The notes beneath the pieces were generated by a model that was not told the origin of the DNA, made no database searches, and worked only from the letters and a program-made list of their open reading frames with translations. From NCBI GenBank assembly GCA_021442155.1, contig CM038217.1, positions 149,303,834 to 149,367,833 of the forward strand: DNA of 64,000 bases, read 5' to 3'. How positions within the stretch are numbered: the first letter of the stretch is position 1; every line of letters starts with the position of its first letter. This document shows positions 23,028 to 38,200 of the stretch, one piece after another. Source of the DNA: Cymbidium sinense (Eukaryota; Streptophyta; Magnoliopsida; Asparagales; Orchidaceae). The position numbers and the translations under genes were made by a program.

Positions 23028-26000
23028 CTGCAGAAATCGAAAGATTTTTAGGCTAACGCACTGCGAAATGGAATCTGAGAGGTTTAAAGTACGTCGTGTC
23101 AGGGTTTGTTGAGAGACCTGTGAGCCAAAAAAGTTGAGTCATCTTCTTCTACCTCTTTGTCATCAAGATTCTGAATCCCAGGAACAGATGGAGGAAGAAT
23201 GCTTGGTCTTGAAGATGCATGAGCTGTGACAGGGGGCAAAGGCGACCCAGAAGCTATTGCATCATGCCTTGTAAGTGCAGTTTGTAAATTTTCAAATAAT
23301 GCAAGAGATTCTCCCAATAGCTCCTCATTCCTGCCAATTATATAAGGCTCTGCATTCAACTATATTACATCTTTCAAAATTAATTTACATGAAAATAACA
23401 AATGAGTGATGCTCTATGGTGAATGACTTCAATAAAATTTAATTATAATGGAAAGACAACCTACTAAATGTGACCAACAAAACTAAATGTAAAGTTTATG
23501 TAAAGCTTGGTCAAAACACAATGAGTTAATGCTTTAGATCCTATGATACAGCAACAAACAAGATTACAACTTATCTACTATGTAGGTTTGGTACTCACAA
23601 GATGGCTTTTTTAGAGACTCTTAAAATAATATCATCTTGTCAAGAGTTTATTTATGCGGAACTCTTAAAATAGTATCATAAAGTAATCAAAATGGACTTA
23701 CTCGGTTGAATTAATCAGCTGCATAAGCTTCTTTTGGTTTGAGCGACACTGGCTGGTAAGATCCGCAATAACTTCATCGTCAACCGCCTAAAATGCGAAT
23801 TTAGGTAGAATTAAGGAAAGAGAATGTAGCACAATAACAACAACAACAAGCCTTTATCCCACGAAGTGGGGTCGGCATGAATCCTTCGTCTCCATTGTGT
23901 CCTATGTGTCAAATTCTCATTTAAGTAAAGAGAATGTAGCAAGAAGAAGAAAAATGTGAACAATGGGAAAAAGGCAAATCAAGCTTCTCATTTAGTGATG
24001 CAAAGCAGAGATGTGTTTGCTCAGAAATAAAATGGATCTCTGATGGTGAAAAGTGACGCATATTTAGACTAGAGAAAAACATTCAAAATCAAGTTTTGAA
24101 GTTTCCTATTCTGTAAGAATGTAAAATCTCATAGGTTTTATCAGAAGAAAGCTAATAAACATACCAATAACCCTAAATTCCCACATTTTATATTCTTTAT
24201 ACAGTTTAGAGGATCTGAAGCAAGAATTGTAAAGAATTTATGTACCGTGCGATCTTCTGGGTTCACTGCCTGCAGCATATCAATGAACAAGTCCATAACA
24301 CTTCGGATGTTTTTCAAATCTGATAAACTGAAGAGAAAATAATGGAAGCTGGAATAAGAACGAGATTCCACCTCCAAAACAGCAACAAAAAAAAGCAGAA
24401 AGTAGTGTATAGATGCATAAAAGTAATATAAAATCTCACCTAAGATTTCCATTTTCAATGGCTTCATCAAGTCTTTCAACAGAGTTGCTGGGCATCCCAT
24501 ATCCTATTTGAGGGTGAAGAGTTTGTGTAGTAGGTGTGTATATTAGAGCAGAATCTTTTTGGTGTTCGGGAAACCTGTACCCAGAGGTCTGCATGTCACA
24601 ATGATCATGGTTAGCCAAAGATTAAATAGCAAATTTCTTTAATTTTTTTGAAAAATAATTTTATGATTCAAAAATTGTAATGTTCATGTATATTCATGTC
24701 GCAGAATAAATGGCAGAAACAAAAGCCAAAAGTGTGCATGGTTTCCACACATGGATCAGATTATGATAAAAATTTCAAAGGCAGAAATGGTCTTTTTAGA
24801 TTCATTTGCTTCAATCAGATAGGCGCCTATGGAAGCTGTACCTTACCAGTGGTAGGTAGCATTCATTATAATTGTAGGTTTTACTTTGAGTCATAAAAAC
24901 ACCCTTTCCACAGCGAAGGGGTAAGAATGCGTAAATGAGAATTAAGGGCTGCAAATGAACTAAACCAAATTAAGAGCTTGTTCGATGTCAAACTCATTTA
25001 CCAAAAATATGTTCAAGCTCTACTCGAGCTCAATCCAAGCCTCTGAGATAGTGCTCAAGCTAAGTTTGTTCAAATTCATTTCTATTCAAGCTTTGTTTGA
25101 GCTTGGCCCAAATTTGATTCATTTTATGATAAATAGACTTGAAGATAAACATAAAGGGAGAAGTTGCTTCTTGTCTTGCTTGTTGTGTCCAATCAATCAG
25201 GATTATACAACATGGATTAAATATATAAATAATATTTAAACAATACAAAAAACATATGAATTAAACAAATAATATGAATTAAATAAACAATATATAAACT
25301 TCAAATCAAAAGCATATATATTTTTAAACTTTTTAATTTTATTTGATCATGAATTCAGATGCAAACCAAATCATTATATTTAAACTTTAAAGGCAATTTA
25401 ACATATCCAAACTTGAATTAAATATCTAGCATGACATCACAAATACTATGCCAAAAATAACTATAGAAACAATATAGTAACACAAATGCTCAAGCTTTAT
25501 ATCGAATATCATTTGAGTTTTAATCGAGCATCTTAAAGGCCTTATTCACAAGCTTTAAGTCATACTGTTCATGATCATAAACGAGTCAATCAACAAAATG
25601 TTCAAGTTTGTTCATGTGACATCCGAGTATTTATAAAAGCGTTCAAACCTATTCAATTAATCAATCAAATGATCATGAATGTGCTCTAATTGAGCTGAGA
25701 CATGAGTAGCCTATTGCAGCTCTAATGAGAGCACCTGCCCTTCTTCTGAGGGATTCATTGGAGAGGAACCTCATCATTGCAAGGGTGTAGTGTTACTACC
25801 CAAATGCCAATAACTTCCAATATGCCATTTATTCCCCACTAATTCATAAACCACAAATTTCCAGAGCACATCAGTGGCCATCATAGCCACAAAAAAATGT
25901 GATAATTTGCTAATTCTTTCAATCTAAAAAAGATGGCAAGATTTAATATCGGATAGACCAACGTTACATGCTCAATTTAGATAGCCAAATTGGCTGTTTT

Positions 26001-29000
26001 CTACTAGAGGTTATATGGATGTTAACGTATTGATTCACATTATGGGTGCTAAGGTTAAATTTTGTTTATGACCTGAAGTTTCTTGCCATTAAATACGTTG
26101 AACATGTCTTTATTGGAAACTCCACAATGTTATCAGTCAACTAAGAAAAAAAAGTGCTTTATAACTACTATCATTGAAACAACTACCGTGCCTGAAGCCA
26201 ACATTTAGTGTAACCGATTTACCAGCTAAAAAGCCTTCCAGCTAAGAAGTTAGCTAATTAAAGTTTAAGAAATTTCCACTGTTAAAAGGTTGAAGAAGCA
26301 AATATAAGTTTATCAAACATCCCATAATGAAGACACTTAAGAGGCTGTTTGGGATCAATTTTGTTTTTTAATTTATGTTTTTATTTTGGTTTTTTAATGT
26401 TTTGTTTCAAAATAAAATATATTTGGTGGGAATTGTTGTTTATTAAAAATACTAAAAACATCTAAAAATTGTTGTGAGTGTTTATTAAAATAATGTTTTT
26501 TATTTTTAAAATAAAAAATAAAAACACTTAAAAAAAATACACTAAACTAACATTATTTTAAAAATAACATAAAAAAAAAATACAAATAAAAAAATACAAA
26601 TAAAATTGATCCCAAACGGACCCTTAATATTACAAAAACACAAACAAACCTTATAGGTTTAATACTTTTAAGGGTGCAGGAGGCTCAAAATAGCTCACTC
26701 CTATTATCTAAAAATGTGCTCCAAGTACTTTAATAGAGCTGAAGTTCAATGGAGACTTGAAAATCCCATTCAAGCAGGTTCATGGATACCGTAATTTGAG
26801 GATATCATATAAGACCTTGCCACATCATTTATGAGGACAAGACATCAAGGGAACAGGCCTCCGTTGATTTGATGGGTTCATGAAGAATTCCATCAACCTG
26901 AAAGGCTGGTGCTCAGGTTAGTGCTCAGGTAGCATCCTCCTTACTGGCCATAGAAGAGATGCATAACGTACAGATGCCCGAAGCAAGTCTAATAACCACT
27001 AGAATTACAACATGCGTGAAGTTGTGAGAAAAATATGAGGATGTTAGATCTAGTGCAACAACCATTCTTGCATGTGATTGTCAATGATAAGAGGGTATTG
27101 GTGTTCCATATTCACCCTAGTTAAGTTCTACCAAGAACTACCCAAAAGTTGTTGCCCGTATGGACAAATAGAGCATGTACAAGTGAACATTCCTATTCAA
27201 TTCATGTGAATAGTTGAATAATTTGCTAGTTATTTTTCTCTTAAAGATGTATTTTGGTTAAAAGTAAGATGCTTTTTAGCATCATATGTAGATTTCATGG
27301 CACCCCAGATGCATTGTAGATACAAGCCAAGCCATTATAGATAACATTTTGTGTTGAGATATCAAGTTTGGAATAACTTTTGCATGGCTAACTACCATTA
27401 GGTATCCAGAGGGGATCCAAGTCCATCTCGTACAAATTCATGGACATCAGAATATCCTAGCTCATTGGGTGTTAGTAGGTAAGAATATTGGTTCCAAAAG
27501 GCCATGTAAATTGGAGTGGTCTAGTCAATCAAAAAGACATTGAGCACATGACACAAAACCAACCAGCCACTACCAATTTGCTTATATAAGTCGTCCTCCA
27601 AATGCATACATTTCATGGCATACAGCTATTGAAATAAATAATAACTAAATTTGTTTGTAGGTATAGTTAATAAAAGGTGTGTTGTACAAACCTAAACTAA
27701 TTAATGTAATATGGTTCAAAAACTACTTATCTTCACTACATTTTGATTTCAAACATTAACATTCTGAGTAGACGAGAGATTGACGAGAGATTGACGAGAA
27801 CATTCCTTTGAGAGAGATGATGAAATAGAGAAGAAATTTAGAAAAACATATCTTTCTAAAGCTGACTATCGAAAAGTCATTAATGGATCTTTATGTAGCA
27901 TGCACACTTTGAAAATCTTATGTGTGTTTATGTCAAATGCATGTTGTACATGGATCAAATGCTCTTTGACACACACAACTGACATACTAAGGCTCACATC
28001 TATTGAAAAATATGTCCAACACATTGATGCATTCCATTGATCAAAATTCACTAGATGTATTACCTCCTCATAGTCATCGCACTATTCGAAATGTTGGTGA
28101 TCCAAATTTGTAATCTTAAAACTCTTACAATGGGATTCTTAATATAGAATCATAAGTAAAAAAGGTTTCAAATCTTGTTTGCAAATAGTAGCAAAAATGA
28201 AGGAAAAAAAAAGGATTCGTCACTCTCCAAGATTTATCATACTTCAAGCACATTACTATGAATTGGGATTCTCATTTTCCATTGAAACTCTTTCTCTTTA
28301 GCTATCAAGTTATCTTAGTGTATTTTAGTGGTTTCTTTTTCAAATGACAATTCTTTGTATTGGTTTCATATTGTACACATTTCATTAATTTGTTATAGAA
28401 TTTTTTTTCTTATATTGAGGGAGAGAGAGAGAGAGAGAGAGCGATAAAATAATTTAGTTAGTCTAATTAAGAAAAAGCCAATCTTATATAGGCCAATCAA
28501 AAGGAGTCAAACTATCTAAAAGAAGCTTAACTAGACTTATTTTCAAGCCTTTTTATAATTTACTTAGTTATGATTGAATTCTTTTCATAATTTATTAAGC
28601 TTATTTTAGTAAGTTGAAATATCCTTTTGGACAATACTAGATTTAAGATTTAAATTGAATGTTTAGTAAGAGTAGATTTAATTTTAATTAAGTTTGATTT
28701 TAATATTTTTGATCTTCTCTTTAGCTTTATTTCTATAAAAAGTTATTGATGATTTGTATTTAGGTTATTAAATTATTAAATATTGATATTTGAATTACTT
28801 TCCTAAATTTTTTATGTGTATGTGGATCACTCAATTATATACATACAAAAAGTTTTTCCTTTACTCTCCTCTTTCTCTTCCCACCACCATCTATTTGGTA
28901 TCAAAGCAAAAATCTTTCATGATTTTCATACCATGTCTAAATTCTAGAGCTACTTCTTTGAATCTTCTTAAAACCCCATCATTGAATTAAATCAAACTTC

Positions 29001-30435
29001 ATGGAAAAACCCTAAACCTCAAATGCTAGTGTCCACTTGAACATTGCAAACCCTATTACCATTACCATGAAGAGCGCTCAATCTGCATCTAGCTCACTGT
29101 GCACTTCTCACATGCAACCCTTTCGCATGCATTTGATGCACAAGTGCACATCCAATAATAAAATTCAACAACTTTTGCCCTAATCTCATTCCATTCAGTA
29201 ATTGCAAACTTTTATCTTTTTTATCACAATGACTATAGCAAGAGCAACAATAACTATGCAACAATATTAAGCCACACAACTATAATGGCCATTTAGCAAG
29301 CATCTGCATCCCAGCTATTTAAATCCCACCTATTATGTGTACATCTGATCATTATGCGCATATCATTCATTAGCTTCTCTATCTATTGTATCATTGAACT
29401 TATCTTGCATTGCCACATCTCTAGAATCAACAATAGTTTCTGACTTGAGGATATCCAACTGTTAGTTTCTTACTACGCCTTATTCTATACTATAGCCCTT
29501 AACAAAATAATGTTTCCAATAATTTACAACAACTCCTCATCACCATCTTGTCTTGAAGTCAATAAGTTTGTTTTATAAATATCAATATTATATCCTCATG
29601 TGACCTATAAAATCGCAAGACAATAAGTATATATGCGAAAATTTTAGAATAAGATTATATTGACAATGGAAATAAAGGACATTGCACAATCTCTAATTTC
29701 GTTGCTCGACCCATCACAAATTACTCAGATTAATTTTAATCTACCATTATTATCATCATTCGAGCATCATTTGTTTCTTATTTAGATTATTGATCATCCA
29801 TAATGCATGATGAATGAAAGCATCTTGAGCCATAACCTAAAAATTCTTCACTAGTGAACAATTTCACATTACTTTTCCTATCTAAAATATCCCTGTTTCA
29901 TTTTGTTTGCATCACTGTCATCATCATCTACAAACTCTTAAAAGCAAAGTTCATTTGGAAAGGGTGAATTGATGCATCACCATAACTGTTAGAACTTCTC
30001 CATATCATGTTTACATAACTTTTAAACTTATTTTAAATATTTTTTATATTTTAATATATAATAAAATTACATTATTTTCTAATTTGCATTAAATATTTTG
30101 TGTTAAGACCCTCTTCAATAAAGGTGCTTCAAGAGTTATGTGAATCACTTTGAATAACACCAGGAAACCTTCGTTGCTTGAATCCTCTCTTCCTCTTTCT
30201 TGCTAGAGTGTAGACTCATTCTCTCTTTGCCCCCATTAGGTTGTGTACCCTTTCTTTTGTTTCACTCTTCTCCTCCTTAGGCTGTGCACTCATTACCTAA
30301 AGTTTGAAATCATCTTCAGAAATATACTATTTATTATTTGCATCATTTAGTATTGTGATGCAAAACCAAGAAGGATCTCGCCTTAATCCTCGTGGAAAAT
30401 GTTCCCTCTTGCTCAGCTGTAGGGTCATATCTGTT

Positions 30436-30473
<38 letters not shown>

Positions 30474-32161
30474 AGGTTAGTACCATTTCCATAAGTTATC
30501 TTCAAACCTGTTACAACAGAAATCCTTTTGTTTCCAATTTGAAAACTGAATAATCCCAGAGTTCATGGGAGATTTGACATATGAATCACCAACGCAAACT
30601 TCGATATTTTTGGAGATAATGATTCATATAGCAATCAAAATTTCAAAGAAGATTCAAGTTCAGCGGTGCTTATGGCAAAGAAAAAAAATTTTAAGGGTGC
30701 ATTCTGCCAAAGTCTTCATCCATGATCTTCTTCACCATAATGTTTCCATCTTGTATTAATCGTATTCTACTCGCAGTAAATCTCTCAAAAAAAAAAAAAA
30801 AAAAACTGGTAAAATCTCAACTTCTGTACTTTAGCAGTACCCCAAATATTTCAACCCCAAACCTATCATTTTCTTGCTGCAAACAACTAACATCATTGCC
30901 AAAAACTTGAAAACTGCGGCATTTGGAAGTCCTGCATGCTTATATTTAGCTCATGGAAATCTATTATCGCGAGCATTTGTGCAGTATTTTGGTTTCATCT
31001 CCTACTGAAAGTAGAAAGTTTCAGTTGTTTTCCTGCTGAATTACTGCTGCCAACCTATCTTCTGGCGTCTACCCATAGCTCCAAGGGCTCACTTCCTATT
31101 CCTTTATCAACAGCTCTCCTGACTGCTACGTGGAAACTTCCTTGCCAACAACTCTGGAGAACACTGCCCCCCGTCATGACCAAGTCTAAACTGCCATAAT
31201 ACTGCTCCAGTGTTCAGGCAACTACAGCATTTCGAATTATTATTTTTTAATTTCTACCAAATCTATTTTGAGTTTGAAAAGATTTCTAGAAAGATATGAT
31301 TCCAAATCTTTAGTAAGTCCTTAAAATAACCTTGGATTAATTTGATTCCCCTCTTAATCACATATATGATCCAATTAATTTGAAATTCCATCCTTATCAC
31401 ATACATATCCTCATATCTTTGCTAAAGCTTAGGTTGTCATCTTTAATCCAAAATTCCAAATTAAATCTCATAATCCCTTTCGGGATTATTTTTAAAATAG
31501 GCTTAGTGTTAATCTTAATTAGACGTTTAGGCATGAAAATTTTTTTTTTAGCAAAATAGGCTTAGTCATCCGTCAAACGGACACGACCGTTTCGGTGGTT
31601 TTAGAAACCACAGTTGAGAGAGAGAGAGAGAGAGAGAGAGGGAGGTTTTAATTTTATTAATTTTTTAATTAATATAATTATTTAATATATTTAAAATATA
31701 TAATTTAAAATATTTTTATAAAATATTTAATAACTAAATATTTATATATTTAGTTATTAATTTATTTTATATATATAATTAAATATATAATTTGAAAAAA
31801 TTTTTAATTATATATATAAATTTATAAATTTATTTAATATTTTTTTATTAATTAATATAATTATTTAAAATATATAATTTTTATTACTTTTTGTTAATAT
31901 ATAATATAAAAATATTTAAAATATATAAATAAATAATTTTTAATAAATAAATAAAAAAGTAATAAATTATATAAATATTTTATAAATTATATAAATAAAG
32001 TATATATATATATATATTTATAAATTTATTTAGTTATTTATATATTTAAAATATATAAATATTTTTAAGTTATATAAATAATTTAAAAATATTTAAAATA
32101 TATAATTAGTTAAATAAATAAATAAATAAATAATTTTAAATTATATAAATATTTAGTTATT

Positions 32162-32240
<79 letters not shown>

Positions 32241-32882
32241 TATATATTTATTCCTTTCTTTATTTATTTATTAAAAATTATTTATTTATTTATTTTTTTA
32301 TATTTTTATATATTTTATATTTTTTGTTATTATTATTATTATAGACTTATATATATATATATATCTATATATAATTAAAAATATTTATATAATTTATTCC
32401 TTTCTTTATTTATTTATTATAAATTATTTATTTATATATTTTAAATATTTTAAAATTATTTATATAACTAAATAAATTTATAAATATATATAAATGTATA
32501 TATATATATATAATTACTTTATTTATATAATTTATAAAATATTTATATAACTTAAAAATATTTATATAATTTAAATATATAAATAACTAAATAAATTTAT
32601 AAATATATATATATATAATTACTTTATTTATTTATATATTTTAAATATTTTTATATTATATATTAACAAAAATTAATAAAAAAATATTAAATAAATATAT
32701 AAATTTATATATATAATTAAAATATTTTTAAATTATATATTTAATTATATATATAAATAAAAAAATTAATAACTAACTATATAAATATTTAGTTATTAAA
32801 TATTTTATAAAAAATATTTTTAAATTATATATTTTAAATATTTTAAATAATTATATTAATTAAAAAATTAATAAAATTAAAA

Positions 32883-32927
<45 letters not shown>

Positions 32928-35183
32928 TGGACCGTGGTTTCTAAAAAAAAAAAAAAAAAAAAGCTCTTGTGACGTGGAAACTGCGTCGGTCGTCTTGACA
33001 GACATTAGCTTATTTTGCTAAAAAAAAATTTTTCATGCCTAAACGCCTAATTAAGATTAACACTAAGCCTATTTTAAAAATAATCCCAATCCCTTTCCTA
33101 AGTTCAACCAACACCCTCTTCTCCATGACAATCCCACATAGAATCCTTAATCCTTCATTAATTTTCTTACCTTGTCACCCTCCACGACAGCAGGCACATC
33201 ATCATTTCCCTCCTGCAGCCCATACCCACCACTTACCTATCCCTCACTGCAGCAGAATGCACCTCCTAGTTATCCTTCAATATTGTAGCCAACTCACCGT
33301 TTGGATTGTAGAAAGTAAACTATCTCCAACTCACTCAATTTTCACAATACTTCACATAATATAAACATCATATAAGCTCATATTCTTCTAAATATTATTA
33401 TGATACTGATTATCAAAATAATTATTACCATGTTGGTATAGAATATTTTGTTAGTCACCCAAATATCATAGTTCCTATATACTATCATGGAGGTCACTAA
33501 GGGTGTGCAATTAATCAATTTGATTAATTTGATTTACAAATTAGCTAAATAAATTAATTTGAATTATATAAATTAAAAAATTGAAATCAAACTGACCAAA
33601 CCATTTTCTAAACTAAACTATATTGAATTAAAATTTAGTTTGACTAGTTTGATTTGATTATGGATGAAACAAAATGTAATTAATTTTGATAATGAACCAA
33701 ACCACCTTAACCTTGATAAACATGTAGTAAGATAAATACCAAGTAATCTTTATAAAATTTATAATTTGGAATGTGGAATAAAGAATATCCACAATAACCT
33801 TTCTATCACTTGTTTATTTATCATTCACATGTTTTATTCATTTAATATTTGAAGAAAGTAGTATAATTTGATTTTTAGCTTGATTGATTTTACAAAAGCA
33901 AAAAAACCAAACTAATAACCAAAAATCAAGAGTCAAAATTACAATAAAATCAAATCGATAATTTAACAACCTAACAAAACCAGCCAAATGAAGTCAATTT
34001 AATTCATTTTTTGTTTTATCCAAACATTGCACACCCAAAAACAAACAGTCATATGTTTCTTATTGAAATTATTGATCATACATACTGGTATGATGACTAG
34101 TGACTTCCTGAACCAAAGCCCCCAAATCCTTTCACTAATGGATAATTTCACACAACTATTGTTATCTACAATCAATAAGTGATAGTTTCCATCTCCATCA
34201 CCATCAAAGCTGCCACCTACAAGCTCTTTAAGAGATGATCTTCTTTTGCACTAGTGAATTGAAGCAAGTCTATCATTGTCCTTAGTTCTTCTCCATGTAA
34301 GTAACCATGTGTCCATAATATTAAAAATGTTATAAATTTATTTCATGTTTTAAGACACAATATCTATCTTTTTTTGCATTAAACATTTCTAGAATGTGTT
34401 GAAAAGGTTTCTTATGATATAATGAAGTAATTGAAAATTAAACAAACATGCTTGCTTCAATCCTCCACTCTTCCTCTCTATTACTGGGTTGCATGCCCGC
34501 ATGCTCTCCCTCCCTCCCTCATGGGATGCGTTACACGTGTACCCTTTCCTCTCTTCTCTCACTCTTGGGTTGTGTACCAAAAACAATCCCGACATAAAAC
34601 ATATAATGGAAAAAAGGAAAAGCATGGTTCTTCATGTGTATACATCTTAGAATGTTACAATAGACAATAAAATTGCATACCTTTAGTTCAGCATATGTAT
34701 AGTAGTATTGTGGATACTTTCCTCCAGCTCCACCAAATGCTTCCTGCCAGGATTCCAGCAGTACCAAAATCTTGTCCCTTACTTGAATATCTGCCTGAAA
34801 GAAGTACCCAAATTAGTGTGAGGATAGGCTTTAGCAAGTCAAAAGCAACAAAATATACATTAGCTTCATGGGGTAAAATAACAATCATAATGCTGTTGAA
34901 CCATCTTTGACATGTTTATGGGAAGAAACCTGCTTAACCTATTATAGGATGAAATACAACAATGATAATAACAAGAAGCCTTTATTCCACCATGTGGGGT
35001 CGGCTACATCAATTCTTTTCTTCAATATGTCTTATTAAGTGTCATATTCTCATTTAAATATAGGATGAAATAAAAAATAAATTCTACACAGCTGATGTAT
35101 AACATGTATTAGTAGATTTTTCTCCAATATGTCAAACATGAATAAAGATTATATAGCAAACCCAAATAGTTGGGATAACACTA

Positions 35184-35220
<37 letters not shown>

Positions 35221-38200
35221 GCTTTATAGGATGAGATTAAATAGATAAATTATTCCCACCAACTACAAGCTATTAGCAAAATTATTCTCACTAACTACAA
35301 GTTATCAGCCAATAAAGGATAAAAACTTCTCAAATTTATGCAATACATTTTGTTCTTGATACTTCTGACTGGTATTTTGCATGAAGTTGCAGCATCAAAG
35401 CAAACAAGGGTATTGATGGAGATAGACGTTCTTTCTTTTGATGAGATTGAGAGAATGTGGGTATTGAAGGTGAGGGAAGAAGATATGTTGGATAATTAGC
35501 GCTCCCACCAATGATTGCCAAGGTTTGGCCACCAAACTCTCAAAACATAGGAATAACTCAATAATTTGTAATTGCCAAAAGATCTCTTTCATTTTAGTAA
35601 AAAGGGTTATTTATAACCATTTCAAGCATCTTTCAAAAGAAACGAATTCAAATCATGTAGGGAAAGGTCGGTGATCACATTAATGTGAAGCATTAAATTA
35701 TCTCATTATTTTATGTCATCCACCCATTTCACACGTTATTATTTTACGCGATTCAACCATTCACACGCTTACGCTAATTTTAAATGCAAAATTTCAAACA
35801 CGTAAGTTTCTAAGAAAATTAAAATTACATAAATAAAAAGATGAAATCATGAAAACATTAGCGCGCTTAAGCGTTCTTCTTTCTTGAATTTTCTTGGACT
35901 TTAACTTGAGATCTTGTAAATAAATCTTGAACTCTAATTTTTGGATTCTCGTGATGTTCTACATCAGGTATGTTGGGCGAAGAAGCACCTCAAAATAGCA
36001 CTGCTGACAAAGCTACCAGCCAAGTGGGCAAATGGTATCCACGCACACGCATCAGCAGATGGTGTCACACAACTAGTGCACTGTCTACCTCAACATATCT
36101 AAATTAAGTTAATTAAAAGCATGATCGCTCATAAAAAATGATTGAATCTTTATTATTTTAATATTTTAGGGAGTTCATTCTTCATGAGGAAGATTAATTT
36201 TTATCCAACAAGATTTACCCTAATATTTATGCTAGGGTTTATTTGGATTTGGATTCTACTTCTTATGGATGCAAGCATCCATAGTTAATTACCTTTCTTA
36301 CCTCAATAGAAGAGCACTCTCGATTAAGGTTGGATATAAACATTAGTCTCTAGTGTGAATCAGTGCATAGCGATATTGTGTGGATGATGATTTTATGATA
36401 GATGAAAGTATCCCCGATCAAGATTCCATGATTCTACCATCCTGTGACTACTATTATTCTTAGTTTAACATAATAATATCCAGGAACTTGATTATTTGGT
36501 TGCTCATCACAAAAATCTTGAGTAAACTAAAGTTATTGTACATATATTCATTGGATTGCATAGATTGAACTTAGTTCATAATTTTGATTGATTGGTGGAT
36601 CTCATGACCTTGCCTTTTAGACAAGATGATCTGAGAATTTTATGATATAGATAAGGATAATCATTATTAATATATCCTATTGATAGGACTTACAATTTTT
36701 TGAAAAGCCTTAGACACAAGCGAAGTCTGCCATGCGAACAAAAGTTGGGCTTATATCCATTGGAATACCACTGCTAAATATGGAGTTCATTTTATAAAAC
36801 ATAAGTTGGGCTTACATCAATTAAAATGTCACTTTAAAAATGAAATTCGTTTTGCAGATGTTGACTAGAGTTACATCTATTGGAATGCTAGTGGTGAATT
36901 TTAACATTACTATCTAAGTGAGACAAGCTTTAGATTTGTCAAGAATGTCTTGATTTTTACAAAATATTATTGAGTTACACTCTGTTGACTTACACGTGTG
37001 TGTCATAATTCAAATTAACCTTATATGGCCAAATCTATAAAAATCAATGGCAACCTCACATAATCGGAGGTTAAAACTTCCTAATTGCAACCAAATTTAA
37101 CTAAAATCTTTCCAATCCGAAAATTTCGATTGCATAATTGCGTTCAAAATATCAAAATTAATTAAATGAAAAATATCATATTAAATAGCCTTCTGAGCTC
37201 AATTAATTAAAATCAATTACTAATGAAATTATGCGTGATCGATTCTGGCAAACGACTCCATTCGAAATTATTTGCGTCGTTGCCGAAACGTAAAAAATCG
37301 ACACCTTCCGCAATCGATTAGACAAAGTCTACGTGAATGTCGAGTGATTCGAACGCGACGTCGCGCAATTTAAGTCCAATTTCACTTCAACTGTTACCAA
37401 CATGGTTTCCTCGTTGCATCTGACACAGCGGAAATACCTAAAATTGATGCCCATATTGTTATGGTTCATCGCACAAAATAATTTCATAATATTTGGCGCG
37501 AAATTATTAATAATAATGTCATTATTATGCCAAGTTGCAATTAAGTGATAAATAACCACTTAAATTCCTAATCTCTTCCTAATTAATCACCCAAATCGTC
37601 CAATCCGACTCAACTGCCGAATTAGCCAATCAAATTGACCGCCTAGCCTACCAATTGAATCAGCCATCCAATTAATCTTATCGGATGACGCTTAAACACC
37701 CAATCGAATCTAGCGGTTGCCCTAATAGCCAAAATGAGCCCGTTCGTCCCTCATTACGCAATCGACTTCTCCCGAGTTCTCCCTCTCTAGTTCCCGATTC
37801 CCGTCCCTCTCGAGCTGCTCTCGGTCGAACTCCCTTCTCCCGATCCATCATCCGTTCCTTTCCTGCGATCCGAGCGGAGAACCTCCCTCTCGTGCCATCC
37901 GACCAACGAGCTCCCCTCTTGGTTTGTTCCTCTGACCAACGGAGCCCGAGCTCATCGAGCCTGGTCAATGAACCCCTCCACTTCCTTCCTTTCTAGCAAC
38001 CGAGATCTCCAGGTCATCTCTATCTAACCCTAAGTATATTTTATGTATTTGGTCTTCTTTGGAGAGTATGGTTTGATGAATCTCTCTTTTTACATGCTTA
38101 AAATGATGCTGGAGATTTTGATTTGAACCTTGGGATGATGTATGGCCTAATGCTTCGTATTGCTTGCAATTACTTGTGCATTTTTATGCTTATTGGCTTC

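Larger units (their letters stand above)
24589..34680 (-). other. TOL intron C-D, 10,092 bp
   Basis: GT-AG borders (GTATGC at 34680, CAG at 24589). It is filled with repeats: an inverted copy of the 20700 repeat, a Tourist-like MITE, a direct-repeat pair at 29760 and 34040, the 1.6-kb foldback and a MITE at 33500. I see no exon-like sequence inside it that continues the TOL protein. Confidence 0.9.

Noticed and set aside
23331..23359. Exon G extended upstream to the frame start at 23359, or to the acceptor TGAATGCAG
   Set aside because: Joining there breaks the reading frame with exon F; the acceptor ATTGGCAG at 23331 gives a continuous frame and family-like sequence (INSTENEELLG).
27866..28051. 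61-codon minus-strand frame with plausible composition
   Set aside because: No recognisable family, no splice context, inside a TOL intron; not enough to call a gene.
37678..37996. Overlapping open frames on both strands of about 100 codons
   Set aside because: CT-rich low-complexity block shared by repeat copies; neither strand shows a domain.
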